Shown here piece by piece: positions 16,036-23,391 of a DNA stretch of 64,000 nt (the first letter of the stretch is position 1; each line of letters starts with the position of its first letter). Under the pieces are notes generated by a model. It ran no database searches. It saw nothing but the letters and a program-made list of their open reading frames with translations, and had not been told where the DNA came from. The position numbers and the translations under genes are program-made. Location of the stretch: positions 41,160 through 105,159 of the forward strand of contig JBNJGB010000023.1 in the NCBI GenBank assembly GCA_051747385.1, written 5' to 3'. The stretch comes from JBNJGB01 sp051747385 (GTDB lineage Bacteria; Myxococcota_A; UBA9042; PHBI01; JACKFB01).

Positions 16036-18014
16036 GGCGCGCGGCGTGGCTCATGGCGGCAGCGGGCCTGCTGGTCGCCTGCGGGGACGGCGGCGGGGAC
16101 GGATCGCCGGGCGCGGACACGGTCGGGACGGACATCCACGAGGACGCCGCGGACGTCGCGCCGGACGCGCCGGAAGACGTCCCGGACGACACCGACGTCT
16201 CGGACGGTGCGGACACCGCGGACCTCGGGCCGGACGTGTCCCCGGCCGACGCCGACGCGGCGGGCGACGCCGACGCGACGACGCGGGTGCTGGTCCAGGA
16301 GAAGACCGGCCTGGGCAAGGACTTCGTCTTCAAGGGCGTGTGGGCCGGCGAGGCCGGGCGCGCCGTGGCCGTGGGCAACGACGGGGTCGTGGTGGGCCGG
16401 GATCCGGACGGGGCGTGGCAGGTCCTCCAGGAGGGAGAGACCGCCGACCTCCTCAACGCCGTCACGGGGACCTCGGCCGGGGACCTGTGGGCCGTCGGGA
16501 AGGGCGGCACCGTTTTGCGCGGCGGCGTGGGCGACCTGAAGTGCCTGGAGGAGGCCTGCGGACCCGACGGCGCGCTCCCCACCCTGTTCGGCGCGTGGGC
16601 CGCGGCCCCGGACGACCTCTGGGCGGTGGGCCTGCAGGGGACCATCGTCCACCACGACGGCGAGGTCGGGGAGGCGGCGTCCGGCCCCGACGTGACGGTC
16701 CGCTGGCACGGGATGCACGGCCTGGCGGAGGGAGAGGCCGTGCTCGTGGGCACCGAGGGGCGCCTGGCGCGCTTCGTGGACGGGGCGCTGATCTCTGAGG
16801 AGACGCCGACCCAGGTCACGCTCCGGAGCGTCGCCTCGGCCGGCGGGGGCCTCTGGTGGGCGGTCGGCGACGCCGGGACCCTCCTGCGCGGCGAGGGCGG
16901 CGTCTGGACGCCGGTCCCGGTCTCCACGGCCGCGAACCTCCACGACGTCCACGCCGTGTCGCCCTTCGACGCGTACGCCGTGGGCGATGGCGGGATCGTC
17001 CTGCACTGGGACGGGGACCTGTGGACGCCCGTGGTGGACCTGCCGGCCGGCGTGGCGGGCACCGACCTCCGCGCCGTGTACGTGGACGCCGAGGGCGAGG
17101 CCGTGATCACCGGCGACGGGGGCGCGACCATCCAGGGCACGGCCTCCGGCGGCTTCGACCTCGTCGGCGACCTCGCCCCGGAGGGGATGCTCACGGCGGC
17201 GTGGGGCGGCGGCGGGATCGTGGTCCTCGCCGGAGACCACTCGACCGTCTTCGTGCACCAGGACGGCGAGTGGACCGAGCAGGCGGTCCCCACCACCCAG
17301 CACATCCGAGGGGTCTGGGGCAGCGCGGCCGACGACGTCTGGGCCGTGGGCCTGGCGGGCCTCATCCTCCACTACGACGGCGAGGAGTGGATCAAGCTGG
17401 ATCCGCCGTCTGGCGAGGCGATGGAGACCGTCTGGGGCAGCGCGGCCGACGACGTCTGGGCCGCCGGCGCCGACGGGACCGTCTTCCACTGGGACGGCGT
17501 GATGTGGCGGTCGGCGATCAGCCAGACGAGCAAGGCCCTCCGCGCGGTGTTCGTCTTCCCGGAGGGCCAGGGCTTCGCGGTCGGTAGCGACGGCACCATC
17601 ATGCAGGGCGGCGGCCTCGCCTGGCGGCAGGTCGAGATCGAACCTCTGGAGACGCCGGACGGCGAGGAGGTGCCCGTCACCGACCCCCTCCACGGCGTCT
17701 GGGGCGCCTCGCCCGATGACGTGTGGGCCGTGGGAGGCTCCGGCCGGATCGTCCACTGGGACGGCGAGGCCTGGACCTCGAAGGACCCGGGCTTCGGCAT
17801 CACGCTGCGGGCCGTGTGGGGCACCGCCGCGGACGACGTCTGGGCCGTGGGCGGCCAGGGCCACGTCCTCCACTACGACGGCGAGGTCTGGACCCCCCGG
17901 GAGTCCAACTCCGTGGCGACGCTGTACGCCGTCCACGGGGACGGCGGCGACCACGTGGTGATCGTGGGCGACCTCGGCACGGTCCTCCGGGTCGTCGAGG
18001 AGACGCCCCGCTGA
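16032..18014 (+). CDS. Secreted lipoprotein with propeller-type repeats, paralog of the preceding gene
   Basis: A 660-residue protein with lipobox LVAC (C17), an acidic stalk rich in D, A, P and V (to about 85), then repeats such as DDVWAVGLAGLILHYDGEEW and DDVWAVGGQGHVLHYDGEVW. These are more regular than in the preceding gene and keep the H-x-D-G-x-x-W core, giving about twelve units. It resembles the many Myxococcota surface propellers of unknown function. The start overlaps the upstream stop by ATGA, and its own stop shares one base with the following glycosyltransferase start (TGATG). This tight coupling suggests that the two lipoproteins and the glycosyltransferase belong to one pathway. 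Confidence 0.82.
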   Translation: MRRAAWLMAAAGLLVACGDGGGDGSPGADTVGTDIHEDAADVAPDAPEDVPDDTDVSDGADTADLGPDVSPADADAAGDADATTRVLVQEKTGLGKDFVFKGVWAGEAGRAVAVGNDGVVVGRDPDGAWQVLQEGETADLLNAVTGTSAGDLWAVGKGGTVLRGGVGDLKCLEEACGPDGALPTLFGAWAAAPDDLWAVGLQGTIVHHDGEVGEAASGPDVTVRWHGMHGLAEGEAVLVGTEGRLARFVDGALISEETPTQVTLRSVASAGGGLWWAVGDAGTLLRGEGGVWTPVPVSTAANLHDVHAVSPFDAYAVGDGGIVLHWDGDLWTPVVDLPAGVAGTDLRAVYVDAEGEAVITGDGGATIQGTASGGFDLVGDLAPEGMLTAAWGGGGIVVLAGDHSTVFVHQDGEWTEQAVPTTQHIRGVWGSAADDVWAVGLAGLILHYDGEEWIKLDPPSGEAMETVWGSAADDVWAAGADGTVFHWDGVMWRSAISQTSKALRAVFVFPEGQGFAVGSDGTIMQGGGLAWRQVEIEPLETPDGEEVPVTDPLHGVWGASPDDVWAVGGSGRIVHWDGEAWTSKDPGFGITLRAVWGTAADDVWAVGGQGHVLHYDGEVWTPRESNSVATLYAVHGDGGDHVVIVGDLGTVLRVVEETPR

Positions 18015-19699
18015 TGGACACGGGCTCGGAGGGACGCGCCGCACGCCTCCGGGACGCGGTCCGCGAGGGCCCCTCCGCCGGTCCCTGGAGGGCCCGGGAC
18101 GGCCTCCTCCTGGGCGCCGTCATATGCGTCGCCGCCGCCGTGCGCCTCCCGCGTCTGAGCGAGGGCCTGTGGATCGACGAGGTGATCTCGCTGGACACGG
18201 CCGCCGAGTCCCTGGGCCGGCTCCTGGCGCGGACGGGCTTCGGGGACGTCCACCCCCCGGGCTGGTACCTGCTCCTGAGCGCCTGGACGAGCCTGATCGG
18301 CGACGGCGACGTCGTCGCGCGGACGCTCCCCCTCCTGCTCGGGCTGGCGACGGTGGCCCTCCTGTTCTCCTGGGCGCGCCGTCGCCTGGGAAGCTGGCCG
18401 GCGACGCTCGCCGCGGGCTGGCTCGCCCTGTCCACCTTCCACGCCCACTACTCCGTGGAGGTGCGCTCCTACGCCCTGCTGGCCCTCGCCGCGCTGGCCC
18501 TGCCGGCGGCCTGCGAGCGGTGGCTGGAGGCCCCGGCCCGTCGCGGCCGGCTCGCCTGGACCCTGGGCCTGGAGGCCCTGCTGCTGTGGACCCACTACTT
18601 CGGCCTGCTGGTCGTGGCCCTGGTGAACCTCCACGTCTTCCTCGCCAGGCCCCGGGACCGGCGCGTCGTCGACCGCTGGGCCGCGGGACAGCTCGTGGTG
18701 CTGGCGGCCTTCGCGCCGTGGGCGCCTCTCCTGATCGTGCAGACCTTCGAGCTTCCCGAGGCCGTCACCGGCCACCTCCGCGGGAGCCTGCCGGCCGGGG
18801 AGGTCCTCGCGGCCCTGGGGCCCGCGACCGCCGTCCCGGTCGCCTGGCTCGCCGCGGCGGCCGGCGTGGCGACCCTCGCCCTGGCCGCCGCGGGTCTCCG
18901 GAGGGTCCCGTCCGAGGCTCCCGCCCCCTCCGACGCCCTGGCGGAGCGACGAGGCCTGCTGGCGGCCGGCCTCGCGGGTATCCTGCTGCTCCCGCCGATC
19001 GGCCTGGCCCTGCTGCCCCTGAGCGACACGACCTTCGACCTGCTGGCCGGGGCGATCCCCCGCGCCTATGCCCTCCTTGGGGCCGGCGCCGCCGCGGTCG
19101 GGCTGGGCGTCCTCCTCCAGCGCCGCCGCGTGGGCCTCCTCCGCTGGTCCGTGGCGTCGTGGGTGGTGCTGGGTGCCCCCGTCCTGGTGGCGGCGCTCGC
19201 GCTGGCGCGGGAGGTGCTGCTGGTCCGGAACCTGCTCCCGTTCCTGGCCCCGCTGCTCCTCGTGGCCGCCGCCGCTGTCCCCCGCCGGCTCCCGGTGATG
19301 GCCGGCGTGTTGGCGGTCGTCGCCGCCCTGGCCGTTCCGTCGCTGCTCCGCGCCCCCGAGGCGTTCCAGCCGCGCCAGGACCTCCGCGGGGTGGCCGCCG
19401 CTATCGCGGAGCGACCGGAGGCGCCCGTCTGGGTCCTCCCGCCCTGGGACGCTCCCGGCCTGGAGCGCTATCTGCCGGCGGAGCAGGCGCCGCGCACCGC
19501 CATGGAGCCCTCGGATCTGCCGACCGCCGATCGGCTCCCGGCAGCAGTCGATGTAGTTCTCGCCCGGTCGGCGGCAGAACCGGACGACCCCGTCCGGGAT
19601 CGGGTCGTCGAGCGCCTGGTCCCGCCCTTCGAAATCGTTGAAGAGCATGCCTTCCGCGGGGTCTCCGGCGGCCTGCGCCTCCTCCGCTTCAGCCGCTGA
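18014..19699 (+). CDS. GT39-type (ArnT/PMT-like) membrane glycosyltransferase
   Basis: A 561-residue polytopic membrane protein. After a short cytosolic head, the first helix ends in LPRLSEGLWIDEVISLDTA, whose D-E pair after the first helix is the catalytic signature of GT-C enzymes of the GT39 (PMT/ArnT) family; FGDVHPPGWYLLL provides the conserved H-P-P motif. About ten to twelve helices and a soluble C-terminal domain of roughly 110 residues follow. Such enzymes transfer sugars from polyprenyl-phosphate donors to proteins or lipids at the periplasmic face. Its start is coupled to the lipoprotein gene (TGATG), which makes the lipoproteins or a shared glycan plausible substrates; this is inference. 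It ends convergently with the next gene, overlapping by 11 bases. Confidence 0.82.
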   Translation: MDTGSEGRAARLRDAVREGPSAGPWRARDGLLLGAVICVAAAVRLPRLSEGLWIDEVISLDTAAESLGRLLARTGFGDVHPPGWYLLLSAWTSLIGDGDVVARTLPLLLGLATVALLFSWARRRLGSWPATLAAGWLALSTFHAHYSVEVRSYALLALAALALPAACERWLEAPARRGRLAWTLGLEALLLWTHYFGLLVVALVNLHVFLARPRDRRVVDRWAAGQLVVLAAFAPWAPLLIVQTFELPEAVTGHLRGSLPAGEVLAALGPATAVPVAWLAAAAGVATLALAAAGLRRVPSEAPAPSDALAERRGLLAAGLAGILLLPPIGLALLPLSDTTFDLLAGAIPRAYALLGAGAAAVGLGVLLQRRRVGLLRWSVASWVVLGAPVLVAALALAREVLLVRNLLPFLAPLLLVAAAAVPRRLPVMAGVLAVVAALAVPSLLRAPEAFQPRQDLRGVAAAIAERPEAPVWVLPPWDAPGLERYLPAEQAPRTAMEPSDLPTADRLPAAVDVVLARSAAEPDDPVRDRVVERLVPPFEIVEEHAFRGVSGGLRLLRFSR

Positions 19700-20411
19700 T
19701 ACGCCGCCGTACGGCCAGGGCCAGGAGCAGGAGGACGGCGCCCCACACCGGGGCCCCGCGCGTGGCCGCGCAGCCGTCCTCGGCCGGCGGAGCGCCCGCC
19801 GGGGAGCCCGCCACGCCGCCCCGCTCCACGGACGGGGTCGGCCCGGCGGCGACGCTCGACGGTCCGGCGTCCGGCGCGAACCCGGCATCCGGTACCGGGC
19901 CTGCGTCGGCGCCACGGGCGGGGCCTGCGTCCCCGGCGCTCGGCACCCCGGCGTCCGAGGGGGGGCCCGCGTCGGAGTCCTGGGCGGCGTCGGCCTCCTC
20001 CGCGTGGGCGGTCGTCATCGGCAGGCAGTCGTAGGCCTCGAGGCCGTCGTCCCAGCCGCAGACCGCGTCCTCGCCGCAGTCCGCGGTGCGGACGCGCCCC
20101 TCGCCGTCGCACCAGACCACGTGGTTGGCGGCGGTGCAGCGGCCCTCGCGCGGGATGTCGGCGCAGTCCGTGGCCTCGATGGCGACGCAGCCGTAGCCGC
20201 CGTCGAAGGCGTCGTGCTGCGTGCACAGCTCCCCGGGTGGGCAGGTGGCGGTCTTCAGCTCTCCGTCGGCGCACCAGACCAGGGTCCGGCCGTCGACGCA
20301 CTGGCCGTCCGGGTCGACCTGGCCGCACGTCTCCGCGCGGGCGTCGGTCGCCGCGATCGAGGCGGCGACGGCCAGCCACACCACCAGCATTCGGGGGAAG
20401 CGCACGTCCAT
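19689..20411 (-). CDS. Cys-rich exported protein with ADAG linker and MYXO-CTERM-like tail
   Basis: This 240-residue protein has an N-terminal signal peptide (cleavage likely after TDARA), a domain with many cysteines arranged as two or three similar units (CVDGRTLVWCADG, CTAANHVVWCDGEG), a long Ala-Asp-Gly-Pro linker with repeats such as PDAGFAPDAG, and a C-terminal GC followed by a hydrophobic helix and RRR. The tail matches the layout of MYXO-CTERM sorting signals, which anchor proteins until processing. It is likely a surface protein; its partner is unknown. There is no ribosome site; a -10 box lies 7 bases before the ATG, so the mRNA may be leaderless. An internal ATG (residue 8) is a possible alternative. 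Confidence 0.72.
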   Translation of the reverse strand: MDVRFPRMLVVWLAVAASIAATDARAETCGQVDPDGQCVDGRTLVWCADGELKTATCPPGELCTQHDAFDGGYGCVAIEATDCADIPREGRCTAANHVVWCDGEGRVRTADCGEDAVCGWDDGLEAYDCLPMTTAHAEEADAAQDSDAGPPSDAGVPSAGDAGPARGADAGPVPDAGFAPDAGPSSVAAGPTPSVERGGVAGSPAGAPPAEDGCAATRGAPVWGAVLLLLALAVRRRISG

Positions 20412-20418
20412 CGCCGGA

Positions 20419-20448
20419 AGTCTAGCGACGCCGTCGAAGCCGGATCAA
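20419..20448 (-). promoter_or_regulatory. Promoter with -10 seven bases before the start codon
   Basis: TTGATC (20443-20448), 18-base spacer, TAGACT (20419-20424) preceded by CGC. The ATG of the Cys-rich protein at 20411 is 7 bases after the -10, which predicts a leaderless transcript. Confidence 0.5.
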
Positions 20449-20467
20449 AGGAATCCGACGCGCTGCG

Positions 20468-21637
20468 TCACGCGTTCATGGAGCAGAACGCCTCGTAGTC
20501 CACCAGCTCCGTGATCGTGGGCTGTTCGCTGCAGACGGGGCAGCTCGGATCCCGGCGCGTCTTCAGCTCGCGCACGCTCATCCGGAGGGCGTCGATGGAC
20601 AGGATCCGGCCCGAGAGCAGGTCGCCCGCGCCCAAGAGGAGTTTGACCACCTCGGCGGCCTGCAGGGTCCCCACGATGCCGCAGATGGCGCCCAGGACGC
20701 CCGCCTCGGCGCAGCTCGGGGCGAGCTCCGGCGGGGGCGGCTCCGGGTACAGGCAGCGATAGCACGGCCCGCCGTCCGGGGCGTTGAAGGTCGTGACCTG
20801 CCCGTCGAAGTGGAAGATGGAGCCGTGGACGTTGGGGATGCCCAGGAAGACGCACGCGTCGTTGATGAGATAGCGCGTCGGGAAGTTGTCGGTGCCGTCG
20901 ACGACCACGTCCCACCCCTCGAAGATCTCGAGGGCGTTCGAGGAGTCCAGCCGCGTGTCGTAGGCGACCACCTCGATGTCGCTGTTGAGGCGCTTCAGGG
21001 TCTCCCGGGCGGACTCGACCTTCGGATCTCCGGCGCGCTCCTCCGTGTGGATGATCTGGCGCTGGAGGTTGGAGGTGTCCACGCGGTCGTTGTCGATGAT
21101 GCCCAGGGTCCCCACGCCGGCCGCCGCCAGGTACAGGGCCGTCGGTGAGCCCAGCCCGCCGGCGCCCACGCAGAGCACGCGGGCGTCCAGGAGCGTCTGC
21201 TGCCCTTCCTCCCCCATCTGCGGGAGGATGATCTGCCGGGCGTAGCGCGCCTTCTGCTCGGTGCTGAGGGTCTTGCGATGCTCCAGGTCGTACCCGGCGC
21301 GGCTCCAGGCGCCGACGCCGCCCAGGATGTTCACCACGTCCCGATAGCCCATCTCCTCCAGGGACTTTGCGCTCAGGGCGCTGCGGAAGCCGCCGGCGCA
21401 GTACAGCGCGATGGGGCGATCCCGATCGGGCACCATGGCCTCGATCTTCTGCTCCAGCAGGCCGCGCGGGACGATCACGGCGCCGGGGATGACGCCGTTC
21501 ATCGTCTCGTCCGGCTCGCGGATGTCGATGAGCACCGGACGCGGGTTCGCGTCGAGTCGCTCCTTCAGGTCCTGGACGGAGATCTCCCGGATCTGCGCCT
21601 TGGTCCTCGCGAGGATGTCCTCAAAGGTCGGGGCCAT
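20468..21637 (-). CDS. moeB: Rhodanese-ThiF/MoeB fusion, sulfur-carrier adenylyltransferase
   Basis: The 389-residue protein joins an N-terminal rhodanese domain (about 15-118; active-site loop CAGGFRS with C80) to a C-terminal ThiF/MoeB E1-like domain (about 125-389). The E1 part has the nucleotide motif GAGGLGSP (158-165), the DTSNLQRQ segment, and zinc ligands CYRC (292-295) and CPVC (366-369). Proteins of this group adenylate and sulfurate the C-terminal Gly-Gly of carriers such as MoaD or ThiS for molybdopterin, thiamine or thio-modification. MOCS3/MoeZ proteins carry the rhodanese at the C-terminus; here the order is reversed. No MoaD/ThiS gene is adjacent, so the pathway is open. Its SD (AGGAG, 21644-21648) lies in the end of a dispersed repeat. 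Confidence 0.87.
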   Translation of the reverse strand: MAPTFEDILARTKAQIREISVQDLKERLDANPRPVLIDIREPDETMNGVIPGAVIVPRGLLEQKIEAMVPDRDRPIALYCAGGFRSALSAKSLEEMGYRDVVNILGGVGAWSRAGYDLEHRKTLSTEQKARYARQIILPQMGEEGQQTLLDARVLCVGAGGLGSPTALYLAAAGVGTLGIIDNDRVDTSNLQRQIIHTEERAGDPKVESARETLKRLNSDIEVVAYDTRLDSSNALEIFEGWDVVVDGTDNFPTRYLINDACVFLGIPNVHGSIFHFDGQVTTFNAPDGGPCYRCLYPEPPPPELAPSCAEAGVLGAICGIVGTLQAAEVVKLLLGAGDLLSGRILSIDALRMSVRELKTRRDPSCPVCSEQPTITELVDYEAFCSMNA

Positions 21638-21641
21638 TCGT

Positions 21642-21804
21642 GACTCCTGTGGCGAAACTCCGGCCCGGCCCAGGCCGACGATCCGACGGCGCTGTGGCGT
21701 GCCGCAACTCCTTGAATTGGCGCTGCCAGTCCTGCGTCGTTGCGTCCCACCACAGCTTGCGCCTCGACGCCCTGGACTCGACCCTCCATTCCGTCCCAGG
21801 AGTC
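21642..21804 (+). repeat. 163-bp dispersed structured repeat, copy 2
   Basis: Same length and orientation as copy 1 (9670-9832), with intact inverted ends GACTCCTG and CAGGAGTC. It starts four bases upstream of the moeB start codon on the opposite strand, so on that strand its end supplies AGGAG at a spacing of six bases. Just outside the right end, GGAGTC and GACTCC form an extra small hairpin (21799-21816). Confidence 0.85.
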
Positions 21805-21888
21805 ATTCTTGACTCCCCGGGTCCACAATGGAGCGGACAACCCTACGCAGGGCCGTGGGCCAAGGCAATGAACGGCCTCGTGGGGGCG

Positions 21889-22182
21889 TCAGGCCGACTT
21901 CCCCAGCGGCCGCAGCGCCGGCTTTCCGGGCTCGCCCGGTGCAGGGCGCTCGACGTCGGACGTGGTGATCACGCGATCGCGGCCCTGGCGCTTGGCCTCG
22001 TACATGGCCTGGTCCGCGCGCCGGATCATCTCCGGCAGAGAGGCCTCCGGGCCCGCGGCGGACGCCACGCCGAAGCTGGCCGTGAACGACGGGCCGGTGT
22101 AGCGCTCCACCGCCGTGCACCGGATCACGTGGGGCAGGTCCGTGTATGATGCGCGGCCGTGGATCCGCCTCACCCCGCCCAT
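21889..22182 (-). pseudogene. C-terminal fragment of a GGDEF (diguanylate cyclase) domain
   Basis: The frame encodes ERYTGPSFTASFGVAS, then MIRRADQAMYEAKRQGRDRV, the typical last strand and helix of GGDEF domains. The catalytic GG[DE]EF motif and the N-terminal half are absent: upstream the sequence becomes the start of an aminotransferase-like gene on the other strand. An ATG at 22182 would give 97 residues, but the enzyme could not be active. It looks like the remnant of a gene cut by a rearrangement; the nearby 163-bp repeat may mark it. Confidence 0.7.
22145..22150 (+). promoter_or_regulatory. Possible -10 box 8 bases before a GTG start
   Basis: TATGAT is followed by 8 bases and GTG 22159, the same layout as TACGAT before the gene at 28748. 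No clear -35 was found. Confidence 0.35.
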
Positions 22183-23223
22183 GGACACCTCCGCGCTCCG
22201 GCGTGGGCCCGGCAGCGGCCGTCGGAGGAGGACGCCGACGCCTTGGACCTGCGGGGCCTGGAGCCCCCGTCGGGCCCTCCCTCGGACCTCCGGGAGATCC
22301 TCGCCGCCGTCGATCCCTTCGCACACGGCGACCCCGCGGCCTGGCGGCTGCGCGAGGTCCTGGCGGAGGGCTCGGGAGCGGGGCCGGAGCATGTGATCCC
22401 CGGGGGCGACGACCTGGTCGGCCTGGCCTGCCGCGCCGTCCTCGGGCCCGCGGATCGCGTCGCTCTCGCGGCCCCTGGACGCGCCGCCTTCGAGCGCGAG
22501 GTGGCGGCCTGCGGTGCGCGCTACGTGGACGTGGGACGGGATCAGGCCTTCCGCGTCCAGGAGGAGGCCCTGGACCGGGTCCTCTCCGACGGGGACGTGC
22601 GCCTCGTGATCCTGGGCCGCCCGGCGGTCCCGGCCGGCGCCGTCGCCCGCCTCCACCCGGTCCGGCGCGCCCTCGACGCGGGGGCCTTCGTGCTCGTCGA
22701 CGAGGCCGACCTCCCCCTCGCGGACGGCCGGAGCGAGAGCGCCCTCTCCCTGCTCCGAGGCCCGGACGCGCCCGGACGCCTGATCGTGCGGACCCGCGTG
22801 GCCCCCGCGCTGGCGATCGGACCGCTCCGGGCCGACGCGCTGTGGGCCGCCCCCGACGTGGCGGAGCGCCTGTGGGCCCTGCGACCCGAGGTGCCGCTGT
22901 CCCGGGCGGCGCAGGTCTCGGCCCTCCACCTCCTCGAGCACCCGGAGGCCGCCGAGGAGGCCGCGGAGGCCCTCATCCGGACCCGCGAGGCCCTGCGCGA
23001 GCGCCTCCTCGCGGCGGGCGGCCTGGACGTGCCACCGTCGGACGGGCCGTGCCTGCTGGTCCGCCGTCCCGGCACGCCGGGCGAAGACCTCGCCTCGGCG
23101 CTGTCCCGCGCCGGCGTCCTGGTGGACTGGAGCTCCCACTGGACCTGGCGCGACGCCGTGCGCCTCCGAATCCCCGCCCCCGAGCACCTCGACCGGGTCG
23201 TCGCCACCTTCTCCGATGCCTGA
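22159..23223 (+). CDS. HisC/CobD-like fold-type I aminotransferase homolog lacking the PLP lysine
   Basis: A 354-residue protein with the framework of histidinol-phosphate aminotransferases: GGDDLVGLACRAVLGPADRVALAAPGRAAFERE (read in two parts) resembles the cofactor phosphate-binding and substrate region, and VDEADLPLAD (from D181) the PLP-N1-binding aspartate. Where HisC has RTLSK, this protein has RTRVA at 211-215, so the Schiff-base lysine is replaced by A215, and the usual DEAY tyrosine is aspartate (D184). The arginine of the following GLR motif is kept (GPLR). It is therefore probably not a normal aminotransferase; it may be a divergent or non-catalytic homolog. Start GTG 22159 has no SD and sits 8 bases after TATGAT. 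A REP-like repeat begins right after the stop. Confidence 0.65.
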   Translation: MDPPHPAHGHLRAPAWARQRPSEEDADALDLRGLEPPSGPPSDLREILAAVDPFAHGDPAAWRLREVLAEGSGAGPEHVIPGGDDLVGLACRAVLGPADRVALAAPGRAAFEREVAACGARYVDVGRDQAFRVQEEALDRVLSDGDVRLVILGRPAVPAGAVARLHPVRRALDAGAFVLVDEADLPLADGRSESALSLLRGPDAPGRLIVRTRVAPALAIGPLRADALWAAPDVAERLWALRPEVPLSRAAQVSALHLLEHPEAAEEAAEALIRTREALRERLLAAGGLDVPPSDGPCLLVRRPGTPGEDLASALSRAGVLVDWSSHWTWRDAVRLRIPAPEHLDRVVATFSDA

Positions 23224-23230
23224 TCCACAA

Positions 23231-23300
23231 GTGGGGTCACAAGTGGGGTCAAACCTACGCGGTGATCCTGGGGTCAAACCTACGCAGTTTTCATTTTTTC
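23231..23300 (+). repeat. REP-like GGGGTCAAACCTAC repeat, copy A
   Basis: Three GGGGTCA units, two of them extended to GGGGTCAAACCTACGC, then CAGTTTTCATTTTTTCG. The same motif occurs at 34865-34899 and, inverted, at 45794-45828. It begins about 8 bases after a stop codon. Motifs of this kind often accompany Y1 (REP-associated) transposases; none is in the window. Confidence 0.7.
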
Positions 23301-23340
23301 GCCGCCGGGGCCGGCTGTCCTGCTGCATCTTTTTCGTGTG

Positions 23341-23370
23341 CTTGGCGGCTTGGCGCCTTTGCGCGAGCCT
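23341..23370 (+). repeat. CTTGGCGGCTTGGCG / TTTGCGCGAGCC motif
   Basis: Shares CTTGGCGGCTTGGCG (as reverse complement) and CCTTTGCGCGAGCC with the composite repeat at 32227-32405. It lies between the aminotransferase-like gene and mnmE. Confidence 0.55.
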
Positions 23371-23391
23371 ACGAGATCGCGATGAGGACCC

